Below are positions 1 to 8,133 of a stretch of 41,497 nt of DNA, piece by piece. Every line of letters begins with the position of its first letter. The first letter of the stretch is position 1. Under the pieces are notes generated by a model. The model was not told where the DNA came from. It ran no database searches and worked only from the letters and a program-made list of their open reading frames with translations. Made by a program: the position numbers and the translations under genes. The stretch is from Bacteroidia bacterium (GTDB taxonomy: Bacteria > Bacteroidota > Bacteroidia > NS11-12g > UBA9320): assembly GCA_028339355.1 (NCBI GenBank), contig JAOLBX010000015.1, positions 1 to 41,497 of the forward strand, read 5' to 3'.

Positions 1-2
1 TG

Positions 3-608
3 ACTCCATTTAATTTTGCTTTTTGGGGGAATATCTTTGTTATGATATATACCGCTACTGGGCAAAGTGATTTGGTGCGGCCACTGCATATAGACTCGTT
101 GCATGTGTTTACTACAGTTTTATTTATACTAGGAATCCCATTAGCTTTGGGTCTAATGGTAAAGCAGAAATTCCCGAACTTTACTTCTAAAATTACAACT
201 GCTATGAAAAGAGCGTCTATCGCCATTTTCATTGCTATTCTGTTAATTATCTTCATTAAGAATTTTGATCTTTTCTTAAGTCACATCAAATACATCGCAT
301 TAATTGTGTTGATACACAATGCATTGGCATTTTTTATTGGATATAACTTTGCACGATTATTTGGATTGAAAAAGAAAGAACGCAAGACCATTTCTATAGA
401 AACTGGAATTCAAAACTCAGGATTGGCTCTTGCACTTTTGTTTAATCCTAACATATTTAACCCGGAATTGGCCATAGGAGGGATGACCTTCATTGCTGCT
501 TGGTGGGGAGCTTGGCACATTATCTCGGGCTTATCTCTGGCAGCTTATTGGTCTAAGTTTAGTTTGGATGAAGAAAGCTCTGAAACCGATATCGTAGTCG
601 ACAACTAG
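3..608 (+). CDS. Bile acid:sodium symporter (BASS/SBF) family transporter, 5' end cut off
   Basis: C-terminal part of a polytopic inner-membrane transporter of the BASS/SBF family, which usually moves organic anions with sodium. The reading frame is open to the left edge of the window (first residues TPFNFAFWGNIF), so the ATG at 42 is an internal Met and the true start lies outside. Visible are about five hydrophobic segments and the family-typical stretch ETGIQNSGLALAL (window codons about 130-145), which corresponds to the conserved cross-over region that binds substrate and sodium. The tail after the last segment is short and acidic. The substrate cannot be told from this fragment. Confidence 0.85.
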   Translation, partial: TPFNFAFWGNIFVMIYTATGQSDLVRPLHIDSLHVFTTVLFILGIPLALGLMVKQKFPNFTSKITTAMKRASIAIFIAILLIIFIKNFDLFLSHIKYIALIVLIHNALAFFIGYNFARLFGLKKKERKTISIETGIQNSGLALALLFNPNIFNPELAIGGMTFIAAWWGAWHIISGLSLAAYWSKFSLDEESSETDIVVDN

Positions 609-915
609 ACATTTTATCCTGTGGGTTCATGTCCGATTTATTAAATCAAATATAGAAGACATAGAGATTATAAGGAACTACCTATTTCTAGTCTTTCCAC
701 AACTGCCGTAAATTTTACTAGTCTGAAAAAAGGGATTGTTGTATTGAAAATTATTAGAATACTGGTATCAATTGTAAATGTTTTTCGTCTTTCTGGCAAA
801 GAATCAAGTTATGAGATACTATGCTAGTTGTTGTAGTGTCGGATAAAAAATATTCACGTCAATACGCATAAGCTTTGGGCTATGGTAATTTCATAACTAC
901 TTTTGCTTCATTACT
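609..915. other. Intergenic region, 307 bases
   Basis: No convincing ORF, RNA gene or terminator is visible on either strand. It is AT-rich and ends in the promoter-like box for the following gene (898-905). The stretch may hold a decayed short gene, but nothing in it reads as one. Confidence 0.5.
898..905 (+). promoter_or_regulatory. -7 box TACTTTTG of the GT-C-like gene
   Basis: Exact match to the Bacteroidota -7 consensus TAnnTTTG. It ends 10 bases before the TTG start at 916, so the mRNA leader would be only a few bases long. A second, weaker copy (TTACTTTG, 911-918) overlaps the start codon itself. Confidence 0.5.
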
Positions 916-2199
916 TTGAAGTTATTAGATAAAGCTATTTTTCTTGCAGTCTTTGGTGTTCTCTTATTTGTGGGTCTTAATCGTCATTCTCATCACCATA
1001 TATTCAATTATCATGCTCAGCTCTATACAGACAAGGCGGGGTATCAAGTCTATCTTCCAGCCTTTTTTTATTATGATATGGATGGTTCTAAAATGCCTCA
1101 AGATATTCATGTAAAGACCGGGACAGGTTTTGACATACAAGGGAAGAAAATCATCACAAAGTATCCAGTTGGAGTTGCCTTGTTTGAGATGCCATTCTTT
1201 GCTCTGGCGGCTTTGTGGGATAATTATCACGGTGTTACAGAAAATCTGGGTTATACCTTGGCACAGCATATTACGCTCAATTGGGCAGGAGCAGTCTATG
1301 GCACCCTAGCTCTTTTAGTTTTATTTCTTACCGGGACACGGTTTTGGAATTTGTCTCGTAGTCAAGCATATTTACTAATATTCATGGTTTTGGGGTGTTC
1401 TAATTTACTATACTATACTACTAGAGACCCGGGCATGTCGCATCTTTATTCGTTTACTACTTTTGTATGTCTTCAGTATTTACTTTTTTCTGCTTTTAGA
1501 AGCAAGAGGTTGGGCTGGAAACCAGTAGTGGCTATTTTGGTTCTTTGTTCACTACAATTTACACTCAGACCAATAAATACACTCTTTATTGCCTTTCCTT
1601 TAGCCTATTTTTTTTGTATCCATCGTGAGGATGTTCGTGCTATTGTTCTTAAGAAAGGATGGCTTGGATTTGTTGTTGGAATGATCATAGCCGCACTTCC
1701 AGTAGCACTCCAATTAGTATATAATATGTATGCCTATGGAAGTTATTTTGCGGATAGCTATGCCAATGAATCATTCAATAGATGGAATAGATTAGAGTTG
1801 CACACTTTTTGGTTGGCTCCCAATAATGGGGTCTTTCTATACATACCAATTCTCTTTATTCCAATGTATTGGGTATGGAACAAAGTGAAAAAAGGGTACT
1901 ATTCATCTCTCTTGTTCTTGGGTTATTTTTTAATTATCAGTATAACCTACGCTGCTTGGTGGTCTCCCACGTTAGGCTGCGGTTTTGGACATAGGGGATT
2001 TACGGAGCACCTTGCTTTTTTTGCACTCCCTATCACTCAGGTTTTGGGTACATGGCGAGACAAGAAACTGAAAGTAGCTTGGGTTATAGCAATTGTTGTT
2101 TTTCTAGTCCTATTTATATCACAATATCATTTTGATGATTGCTGGAGAGGAGTGAGCCCTTGGGATTGGAAAGAGTTTTGGAGATTATTGAAATTTTAA
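916..2199 (+). CDS. Polytopic membrane protein, GT-C glycosyltransferase-like
   Basis: 427-residue integral membrane protein with an N-terminal anchor (residues about 7-22), a long first non-cytoplasmic loop and many further hydrophobic segments. The loop contains DKAGYQVYLPAFFYY and, later, TKYPVGVALFEMPFF and RDPGMSHLYSF, patterns seen in uncharacterised Bacteroidota proteins that resemble GT-C (mannosyltransferase/PMT-like) enzymes, which use lipid-linked sugars. Donor and acceptor are unknown. The start is TTG; no ATG occurs in frame until about 160 bases further on, which would remove the anchor. It ends in a 4-base overlap with the convergent gene after it. The family assignment rests on pattern recall, not on an alignment. 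Confidence 0.65.
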   Translation: MKLLDKAIFLAVFGVLLFVGLNRHSHHHIFNYHAQLYTDKAGYQVYLPAFFYYDMDGSKMPQDIHVKTGTGFDIQGKKIITKYPVGVALFEMPFFALAALWDNYHGVTENLGYTLAQHITLNWAGAVYGTLALLVLFLTGTRFWNLSRSQAYLLIFMVLGCSNLLYYTTRDPGMSHLYSFTTFVCLQYLLFSAFRSKRLGWKPVVAILVLCSLQFTLRPINTLFIAFPLAYFFCIHREDVRAIVLKKGWLGFVVGMIIAALPVALQLVYNMYAYGSYFADSYANESFNRWNRLELHTFWLAPNNGVFLYIPILFIPMYWVWNKVKKGYYSSLLFLGYFLIISITYAAWWSPTLGCGFGHRGFTEHLAFFALPITQVLGTWRDKKLKVAWVIAIVVFLVLFISQYHFDDCWRGVSPWDWKEFWRLLKF

Positions 2200-2885
2200 A
2201 ATATATCTTTCAATTCTCTCAGGTCACTTAAACTAGTACAATCAGTATGCAAGAAGTCAGCTTCTTTTTTTGTAAGCCAGTATGCTTTCCATCCGCTATT
2301 GATTGCTCCTTTTATATCCGCTTCCAAATTGTCACCTACATAGTGACTGCTGGTCAATGAACTTTTGGCATTTTTTAACGCAGTTTCGAAAACCAATGGA
2401 TGCGGTTTTTGCACTCCGACTTCTTCTGAAATAGTCAGCGAATTGAAATACTTTTCTAGATCCGAATGCTTCAATTTTCTTTTTTGAGTTTCGGCAAATC
2501 CATTAGTTATCAAGTGCAACTCGTACTTGCCTGCTAGATAGTCCAATGTTTCTATTGCTCCCGGCATAAGGATTGTTTTAGTAGGGCAGATTTCTAGATA
2601 TTTCTCCCATATGTTTTGTGGTATATCCTTTTCGTCGACATCCATTTCTCTGAAAGTGTCAGTAAACCGTTTGCTCCGAAGCACCTCTTTAGTTACCTTA
2701 TGCTGTCTATACAATGTCCACAGTTCGTGATTTACCTGCGTGTATATTTCTACAAACTCATCTTCACTTTTCGGTGATAAGAATCGTACTTGGTATAAGT
2801 GGTACAATTCACGCAATGTTTCGTTGGCATTGGCTTCGAAATCCCAAATGGTATGGTCTAAATCGAAAAATATATTCTTTGGCAT
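2196..2885 (-). CDS. yjjG: YjjG-family noncanonical pyrimidine nucleotidase (HAD hydrolase)
   Basis: 229-residue HAD-superfamily phosphatase. Motif I is FFDLDHTIWDF, with nucleophile Asp8 and acid/base Asp10; motif II is the Thr of LITNGF; motif III is the Lys of QKPHP; motif IV is GDNLEAD. DLDHTIWDF and an alpha-helical cap between motifs I and II are typical of the YjjG group, which removes phosphate from UMP, dUMP and dTMP and from non-canonical pyrimidine nucleotides, helping to keep damaged bases out of DNA. Its neighbour upstream on the same strand is upp, also a pyrimidine enzyme, although about 100 bases separate them. Cytosolic. Start is ATG. Confidence 0.88.
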   Translation of the reverse strand: MPKNIFFDLDHTIWDFEANANETLRELYHLYQVRFLSPKSEDEFVEIYTQVNHELWTLYRQHKVTKEVLRSKRFTDTFREMDVDEKDIPQNIWEKYLEICPTKTILMPGAIETLDYLAGKYELHLITNGFAETQKRKLKHSDLEKYFNSLTISEEVGVQKPHPLVFETALKNAKSSLTSSHYVGDNLEADIKGAINSGWKAYWLTKKEADFLHTDCTSLSDLRELKDIF

Positions 2886-2986
2886 TTATAAAGTATTAAG
2901 TTGTTGAATTAATGAATTTGATTTTGTCATTTTTACTCAAGGTTATAAAAAAAATTAGTGCACTAGTATTTACGAAAGTCTAATCT

Positions 2987-3649
2987 TCACAACTTAGTTC
3001 CAAAACTTAAGTCTCCAGCATCTCCAAGGCCAGGAACAATGAATCCATTTTTGTCTAACTCTTGGTCTATGACACCTATCCAAAGGTCTGCATTTGGTAT
3101 TTTGGACGTCACGTAGTCTACACCCTGTTGGCTGCCTAGCACAGATACTAGATATACTTTACTTGGTTTACCTTTTTTCATAAATGCCTCATAGGTCTGC
3201 ACAAGACTTTGTCCTGTCGCGAGCATCGGGTCACAGATTATTAGAATTCGATCATTTATGTCTGGAGTTGCTACATATTCTAACACTATTTCGAACTCTG
3301 TGTCTGAAGTATGTTTTCTATAGGCTGATATGTATGCCAAATCCGCTTGGTCAAACATATCGTTTATACCTCTTTGCAGGGGTAAGCCGGCTCTTAAAAT
3401 AGTAGCCACTATTGGCTGTTCTTTCATTTTTTTAACCTGAGCTATTCCAAGTGGAGTAGTAGTGAATTGAATATCATGCTCCATGTGCTTACTTATTTCA
3501 TAAGCAGCTACTTGACCAATACGTTCTATATTCTTGCGAAAACGAGCTCGGTCTTGCTGTATATCTTTGTCTCTAAGTTCATGGAGGAACTCGCTGACAA
3601 GCGAAAATTCTTTGGAAAGTACGTGTATCACGCTTCGAAAATAAACCAT
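2987..3649 (-). CDS. upp: Uracil phosphoribosyltransferase
   Basis: 220-residue type I phosphoribosyltransferase that salvages uracil: uracil + PRPP gives UMP + PPi. The PRPP-binding loop is CDPMLATGQSL (about residues 139-149). The uracil-binding C-terminal region shows GVIDQELDKNGFIVPG followed by GDAGDLSFGT, both diagnostic of Upp. Length fits the family. The gene diverges from nadC, leaving 54 bases for both promoters. I keep the first ATG; the residues before the core (MVYFRSVIHVL) are slightly longer than in some homologues. Confidence 0.95.
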   Translation of the reverse strand: MVYFRSVIHVLSKEFSLVSEFLHELRDKDIQQDRARFRKNIERIGQVAAYEISKHMEHDIQFTTTPLGIAQVKKMKEQPIVATILRAGLPLQRGINDMFDQADLAYISAYRKHTSDTEFEIVLEYVATPDINDRILIICDPMLATGQSLVQTYEAFMKKGKPSKVYLVSVLGSQQGVDYVTSKIPNADLWIGVIDQELDKNGFIVPGLGDAGDLSFGTKL

Positions 3650-3691
3650 TCTTGATTTCTATTTCTCTATAGGGAGCTATTATTCAATCAC

Positions 3692-3699
3692 TAACTTTG
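3692..3699 (+). promoter_or_regulatory. -7 box TAACTTTG of nadC
   Basis: Exact TAnnTTTG match. Only four bases (CAAC) separate it from the nadC ATG, so transcription should begin at or next to the start codon, giving a leaderless mRNA. Confidence 0.6.
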
Positions 3700-3703
3700 C
3701 AAC

Positions 3704-4552
3704 ATGGATTTTAAAGACCCGTTTATAGTACAACTTATTGATTTGGCAATAGCTGAAGATATAGGTGATGGAGATCATAGTAGTCTAGGTTCTGTACCTG
3801 CTGGTACTCAAGGACAAGCCAGGCTATTGGTGAAAGATGAAGGAATAATTTGTGGTATTCCATTAGCACGACATATTATGGAGCGTATAGATGCAGATGT
3901 AGTTTTTGATCAATTGATAGATGAAGGAGCAGAAGTGAAATATGGAGAAATTGCCTTCACTGTAAAAGGGTCTGTGCACAGCATATTGCAAGCCGAACGC
4001 CTTATGCTCAATTTTATGCAGCGTATGAGCGGAGTTGCTACAGTTACAAAAAGACTAGTGAAACGAATAGAGGGAACTAATGCAAAACTGTTAGATACAC
4101 GTAAAACTACTCCAGGTCTTAGAACCTTTGAGAAGTATGCAGTGACTGTTGGTGGAGGGGTAAATCATCGTTTTGCTCTCTGGGACATGGTAATGCTTAA
4201 AGACAATCATAATGACTATGCAGGTGGAATAACAGGTGGTGTAACGCGAACCAAAGAGTATTTAAAATCTAAGGGAAAAGATATCAAAATTGAAGTGGAG
4301 ACTCGTGACCTTAATGAAGTGCAAGAAGCCATGGATACAGGATTAGTAGATAGAATAATGTTTGATAATTTCACTCCAGAGCTAATGGTAGAAGCAGTAA
4401 AACTTGTAAATGGTAAATGCGAAACTGAAGCCAGCGGCGGTATCACAGGAGAAACTATACGTAGCTATGCCGAAACTGGAGTAGACTATATCTCTGTAGG
4501 AGCACTTACTCACTCAGTTAGGAGTTTGGACTTGAGTTTGAAGGAATTTTAG
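3704..4552 (+). CDS. nadC: Nicotinate-nucleotide pyrophosphorylase (carboxylating)
   Basis: 282-residue quinolinate phosphoribosyltransferase of de novo NAD synthesis: quinolinate + PRPP gives nicotinate mononucleotide + CO2 + PPi. Family signatures run in order: AEDIGDGDHSS near the N-terminus, AERLMLNFMQRMSGVAT, DTRKTTPGLRTFEKYAV (substrate-binding Arg and Lys residues), GGGVNHRFALWDMVMLKDNH, and EASGGI near the end of the barrel. Full length for the family. nadA and nadB are not nearby. The -7 box ends four bases before the ATG and no Shine-Dalgarno is possible, so this is a candidate leaderless message. Confidence 0.96.
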   Translation: MDFKDPFIVQLIDLAIAEDIGDGDHSSLGSVPAGTQGQARLLVKDEGIICGIPLARHIMERIDADVVFDQLIDEGAEVKYGEIAFTVKGSVHSILQAERLMLNFMQRMSGVATVTKRLVKRIEGTNAKLLDTRKTTPGLRTFEKYAVTVGGGVNHRFALWDMVMLKDNHNDYAGGITGGVTRTKEYLKSKGKDIKIEVETRDLNEVQEAMDTGLVDRIMFDNFTPELMVEAVKLVNGKCETEASGGITGETIRSYAETGVDYISVGALTHSVRSLDLSLKEF

Positions 4553-4557
4553 AGAAT

Positions 4558-4591
4558 AGTATTGAGTTCGCCGCGGCGAAGAGTAATGAGT
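4558..4591. repeat. Degenerate intergenic repeat with GC-rich palindrome
   Basis: Between convergent nadC and the esterase. Holds AGTATTGAGT (4558-4567), a perfect 14-base palindrome TTCGCCGCGGCGAA (4567-4580) and AGTAATGAGT. GCGAAGAGTAA (4576-4586) recurs exactly at 32879-32889 inside the isc operon, and AGTATTGAGT recurs at 32361-32370. The GC-rich palindrome stands out in this AT-rich DNA. Confidence 0.55.
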
Positions 4592-4631
4592 CAAATGTTT
4601 TCAAAGTAATCTGTAATCTCACCACTAATAC

Positions 4632-5273
4632 CTATAGTCTCTCCATAACTCCCTCCACAAAAACCTCATGTGCCCCTTCGAAATTTACCAACTCCATATC
4701 TAGCTTACTGCTAGCCACGGCATCATAAAATTCTTTCACGGAGTCTTCAGTTCTGTATGGATCATTTACTCCGCTGAAATAGGTCATTTTTATTGAGTCG
4801 AAAATGTCTTTCTTGACGTTTAAATCCACATCGGGTGGAACTAATCCGCTACATACCAAAAATTTACTTGGTTTAATATCACTTTCTGCTAACCAACGAA
4901 AAGCAGTATCTACACCTTGACTAAACCCTAAAATTACTATTTCGTCCCATTTATTTTCTGCCAAATATTCAGCGTGAATTGCATCAAGATATTTTAGATA
5001 ATTTTGAATGTCTTGTTCACGGTTTTCTTTAGTCATCCAGCTAGCACCCACTCGTCCGCTGGTGCCCTCCAAATAAAATCGATGGAGTCCTTCAGGAGCA
5101 ACAACAGTATATCCTCTATCTACTGCAGGAAAGAACTTTCGAATAAAAAACTTGGACAATTGTCCGTACCCGTGAAACACATACAAAAGCTTGTTGCCAT
5201 TGCCAGCACGTTGCATAATAGATTCTTGTGAATATGTAATTTTTTGTTCCAAATCGTTCGCGAATGTAAACAT
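4632..5273 (-). CDS. Alpha/beta hydrolase, phospholipase/carboxylesterase-like
   Basis: 213-residue serine hydrolase of the esterase/dienelactone-hydrolase-like alpha/beta fold. The catalytic triad can be placed: Ser118 in GFSQG, Asp171 in GVNDPY, His202 in EGAHE. The oxyanion-hole strand is YVFHGYGQ. There is no signal peptide, so it should act in the cytoplasm on a small ester or acyl compound. The substrate cannot be inferred. The ATG lies only 38 bases from the divergent folA start, so the two promoters overlap. Confidence 0.8.
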   Translation of the reverse strand: MFTFANDLEQKITYSQESIMQRAGNGNKLLYVFHGYGQLSKFFIRKFFPAVDRGYTVVAPEGLHRFYLEGTSGRVGASWMTKENREQDIQNYLKYLDAIHAEYLAENKWDEIVILGFSQGVDTAFRWLAESDIKPSKFLVCSGLVPPDVDLNVKKDIFDSIKMTYFSGVNDPYRTEDSVKEFYDAVASSKLDMELVNFEGAHEVFVEGVMERL

Positions 5274-5298
5274 GCTTAGGGTAAAAAAAATCTTCTAC

Positions 5299-5306
5299 TT
5301 ACTTTG
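5299..5306 (+). promoter_or_regulatory. -7-like box TTACTTTG of folA
   Basis: Seven of eight positions match TAnnTTTG. It ends five bases before the folA GTG, the same geometry as nadC and the 33379 gene, which supports GTG at 5312 as the true start and a leaderless or nearly leaderless mRNA. Confidence 0.45.
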
Positions 5307-5311
5307 CAGAA

Positions 5312-5821
5312 GTGAATAAGATATCTCTCATAGTAGCTCGAGCAACAGATAATGCCATAGGAAAGGACAACGACTTACTATGGAAGATAAAAGATGATTT
5401 ACGACTCTTTAAAAGGACCACAGCGGGTCACGTAGTAGTACACGGTCGAAAAAGTTTTGAAAGTATAGGCTTCCCGTTGCCAAATAGAAGTAATATCATT
5501 ATCACCAGAAACAAAGAGTACAAAGCCGATGGTGCTTTTGTTACTAATTCTCTTGAGGAGGCTATAGATTTAGGTCATAAATTAGAACAAAATGGAGAGC
5601 TGTTTATCTTAGGCGGAGCAGAAATATATCGTCAGTCACTGGACTTAGTAGATAGAATGTACTTGAGTGAAGTAGATGGAAAATTTCCCGAAGCAGATGC
5701 TCATTTTCCAGAGCCAAATTTAAATGGTTGGGAAAAAGTGAAATGTGACAGCTACGAAAAGAATGAGACCAATGAATTTGCCTTTGACTTTTGTGTGTGG
5801 GAGAGGGTCAATCTAATTTGA
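5312..5821 (+). CDS. folA: Dihydrofolate reductase
   Basis: 169-residue NADPH-dependent reductase of dihydrofolate to tetrahydrofolate. N-terminal MNKISLIVARATDNAIGKDN, LLWKIKDDL (with the catalytic acid of the substrate pocket), the PLPNRSNIIITRN nucleotide-binding region and the GGAEIYRQ segment are all in place. Odd point: the usual vvMGRkTfeS segment reads VVVHGRKSFES, so a His (residue 44) replaces a conserved hydrophobic Met. Start is GTG; an in-frame ATG is not available without losing the first strand. thyA is not adjacent. Confidence 0.94.
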   Translation: MNKISLIVARATDNAIGKDNDLLWKIKDDLRLFKRTTAGHVVVHGRKSFESIGFPLPNRSNIIITRNKEYKADGAFVTNSLEEAIDLGHKLEQNGELFILGGAEIYRQSLDLVDRMYLSEVDGKFPEADAHFPEPNLNGWEKVKCDSYEKNETNEFAFDFCVWERVNLI

Positions 5822-5841
5822 CTTTATAGGGAAATAATCCC

Positions 5842-6468
5842 CTAATAAAACTCGACAGCACCAGTCTGTATATCATACATGCCGCCTACTATCTGTATAT
5901 CTCCCGCTTGTTTCATTTCAGCTAATACAGGGCTTTCGTCTAGTATTCTTTGTATGTTGAGTTCTACGTTTTTAGCAGATACCATATTTACAAATTGGAT
6001 ATTCCCAGAATTTCTTTGACTAGCATCTGCAGGCTCTTCCACAGAATTTACAGCAGGCTTTATTTTAGCAAGCATATCAGTTAAATTACCAAGCTTTGCG
6101 TCATCGCATGCTCCTTTCACAGCTCCACAGCTAGTGTGGCCTAACACTAGGATGAGTTTAGTTCCAGCTAGTTTGCACGCAAACTCCATACTACCCAAAA
6201 TATCCTGGTTTACAAAGTTGCCAGCGATTCGTACGCTGAATATGTCTCCTATTCCTTGGTCAAATATTAATTCAGAAGAAACTCGAGAGTCTATGCAACT
6301 AAGTACTGTTGCAAAAGGAAATTGCCCTTTGCTAGTATCGCTCATTTGATCCATTAAATCTCTGCTTAGCACAGATCCTTTTTGAAATCTTGAGTTGCCA
6401 TCTTTCAATTCTTGTAAAGACTTTGCTGGAGTCATTATAGCTTGTGTATCTTTCGTATGTGCTTTCAT
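5842..6468 (-). CDS. Beta-class carbonic anhydrase
   Basis: 208-residue zinc enzyme interconverting CO2 and bicarbonate. Zinc ligands and the catalytic dyad are visible: Cys58 and Asp60-Arg62 in SCIDSR, His111 and Cys114 in GHTSCGAVKGA. FSVRIAGNFVN and the C-terminal GGMYDIQTGAVEFY are typical of bacterial beta-CAs. No signal peptide is seen, so it is cytosolic, where it would supply bicarbonate for carboxylations. It stands alone between folA (convergent) and asnS (same strand, 76 bases away); no bicarbonate transporter is adjacent. Confidence 0.93.
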   Translation of the reverse strand: MKAHTKDTQAIMTPAKSLQELKDGNSRFQKGSVLSRDLMDQMSDTSKGQFPFATVLSCIDSRVSSELIFDQGIGDIFSVRIAGNFVNQDILGSMEFACKLAGTKLILVLGHTSCGAVKGACDDAKLGNLTDMLAKIKPAVNSVEEPADASQRNSGNIQFVNMVSAKNVELNIQRILDESPVLAEMKQAGDIQIVGGMYDIQTGAVEFY

Positions 6469-6544
6469 TTTATTTTATTTTAATTCTATCTAGTGAAATT
6501 GATTCTATAACGGGTAAAATATGAAAATTGTTTTGAAAAGAATA

Positions 6545-8059
6545 CTATGGTTCTAATCTACCATAATATCTAGGGAACGGAATAGTCTCCCGCACGTGGT
6601 CAAGCTTACAAACCCAAGCTACTAGTCTTTCTAGCCCTAGTCCAAAACCAGAGTGTGGAACACTTCCATATCTTCTGAGGTCTAGGTACCACTGAAATAC
6701 ATCCATAGGTAGCTTGTGATCATTTATTTTTTCTACTAGCCATTCTTCGCTAGTCTCACGCTCACCACCACCTACTATCTCTCCATATCCTTCAGGAGCC
6801 AGTACGTCCACACCTCTAGCAAATCTAGGGTCCTCAGGGTTTCGCTTCATATAGAATGCTTTGATTTCTTGTGGCCAATCGTATACCATTATTGGAAGGT
6901 CAAATAATCGAGTAAGTACTGTCTCGTCACTGCCTCCAAAGTCGTTTCCGTACTCAAAGTCGCGGGCAGAAGCTAACCACTGTGGAAGATTACGTTGGTC
7001 TTCTTCTAGTTGTTTTACTTCAGCTTTTAGTCCATCTATTTTATTCTGGTTAAAGTTTATAACTCCTTTTTTGATGCCACCAGCTGCTATCGTGGCTTCA
7101 CGCTCAGCGATCTCTGCTTCACACTCTGCTTGGCGAGCTATAGCAGCATCTAAATCTGCTTGTATTACCGTAAGCGAGTTTTGCCCATCTACTTCCTTAT
7201 TTCCTTTTAGTATTTCTACTGCCTCATCATAGCTCATACGTGGGAATGGTTTAGCTACAGTTTCTAGTTTAGAGATGTCTCTGCCCAGTAATTCCAGCTC
7301 AGTAGTGCATTTTTCCAATACTTCTAGTACCACAGCTCTCAGAAAAGCTTCTATAGTATCCATATTTTCAAATATGTCACAAAACGCCATTTCTGGCTCT
7401 ATCATCCAAAACTCAGATAAATGCCTCCTTGTTTTTGATTTTTCTGCTCTAAACGTAGGTCCGAACGTATATATCTTACCCATAGCCATTGCCATAGCTT
7501 CACCGTAAAGTTGTCCACTTTGCGTAAGGTACGCTGGCTTTCCGTAATAGTCTGTCTCAAATAAGTCGGTTGTGCCTTCGGCAGCATTGCCGGTAAATAT
7601 AGGAGCGTCCATTTGTACAAAATCTTGGGACTGAAAGAAGTTGTGTATAGCATAAGTAATACTGTTACGCACTTTCATTATAGCCCATTGTCTGCGACTA
7701 CGTAACCATAAATGACGATTATCTATCAAAAACTCTACACCGTGCTCCTTATTAGTGATAGGGTAGTCCTTAGCATTTTGATACACTTTTATATCCGTTG
7801 CGTGCAGTTCGTAGCCCCCTATTTGTCTTTCATCTACTACCACTATTCCAGTGATAGCCACAGAGCTTTCTTGTCCTAGAGATTTTGCTGTAGCAAAATT
7901 TTCTTCGCCTATGTCGTCAATACCCAAGATGCATTGACACATTCCAAGGCCGTCTCTCAAATTGATAAAGACAACGGTTTTACTCTCTCTCTTGTTGGCT
8001 ACCCATCCTTGTAGTGTAACCTCTTGTCCTTTATGCTGGTCTAATTGTTTGGTATGCAT
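6545..8059 (-). CDS. asnS: Asparaginyl-tRNA synthetase
   Basis: 504-residue class IIb synthetase charging tRNA-Asn. N-terminal OB-fold anticodon-binding domain (GWVANKRESK, FINLRDG), then the catalytic domain with motif 2 (FGPTFRAEKSKTRRHLSEF) and motif 3 (GFGLGLERLVAW). Residues about 288-368 are an inserted, charged, Ala/Glu-rich helical segment (probable coiled coil), an insertion known in Bacteroidota AsnRS. Start choice: a longer frame opens with TTG at 8098, but that codon sits inside a perfect -7 box (8096-8103 on this strand). The ATG at 8059 (MHTKQLDQHKG) gives a leader of about 30 bases and is preferred. Confidence 0.95.
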   Translation of the reverse strand: MHTKQLDQHKGQEVTLQGWVANKRESKTVVFINLRDGLGMCQCILGIDDIGEENFATAKSLGQESSVAITGIVVVDERQIGGYELHATDIKVYQNAKDYPITNKEHGVEFLIDNRHLWLRSRRQWAIMKVRNSITYAIHNFFQSQDFVQMDAPIFTGNAAEGTTDLFETDYYGKPAYLTQSGQLYGEAMAMAMGKIYTFGPTFRAEKSKTRRHLSEFWMIEPEMAFCDIFENMDTIEAFLRAVVLEVLEKCTTELELLGRDISKLETVAKPFPRMSYDEAVEILKGNKEVDGQNSLTVIQADLDAAIARQAECEAEIAEREATIAAGGIKKGVINFNQNKIDGLKAEVKQLEEDQRNLPQWLASARDFEYGNDFGGSDETVLTRLFDLPIMVYDWPQEIKAFYMKRNPEDPRFARGVDVLAPEGYGEIVGGGERETSEEWLVEKINDHKLPMDVFQWYLDLRRYGSVPHSGFGLGLERLVAWVCKLDHVRETIPFPRYYGRLEP

Positions 8060-8095
8060 TTTGCTAGTAATGGAAATCTTGCTAAATTTGGAGTG

Positions 8096-8103
8096 CAAAA
8101 ATA
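8096..8103 (-). promoter_or_regulatory. -7 box TATTTTTG of asnS
   Basis: Exact TAnnTTTG on the minus strand, 36 bases before the ATG at 8059. It rules out the upstream TTG as the asnS start. Confidence 0.55.
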
Positions 8104-8116
8104 AGGTGTTAAACCT

Positions 8117-8124
8117 TACTTTTA
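8117..8124 (+). promoter_or_regulatory. -7-like box TACTTTTA of rpoN
   Basis: Seven of eight consensus positions, nine bases before the rpoN ATG, back-to-back with the asnS promoter in the 74-base divergent spacer. The leader would be very short. Confidence 0.35.
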
Positions 8125-8133
8125 CTTACCAAT

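Noticed and set aside
964-1269. 101-codon minus-strand ORF inside the GT-C-like gene
   Set aside because: It is antisense to a well-supported membrane protein, has no family features and is a typical shadow frame.
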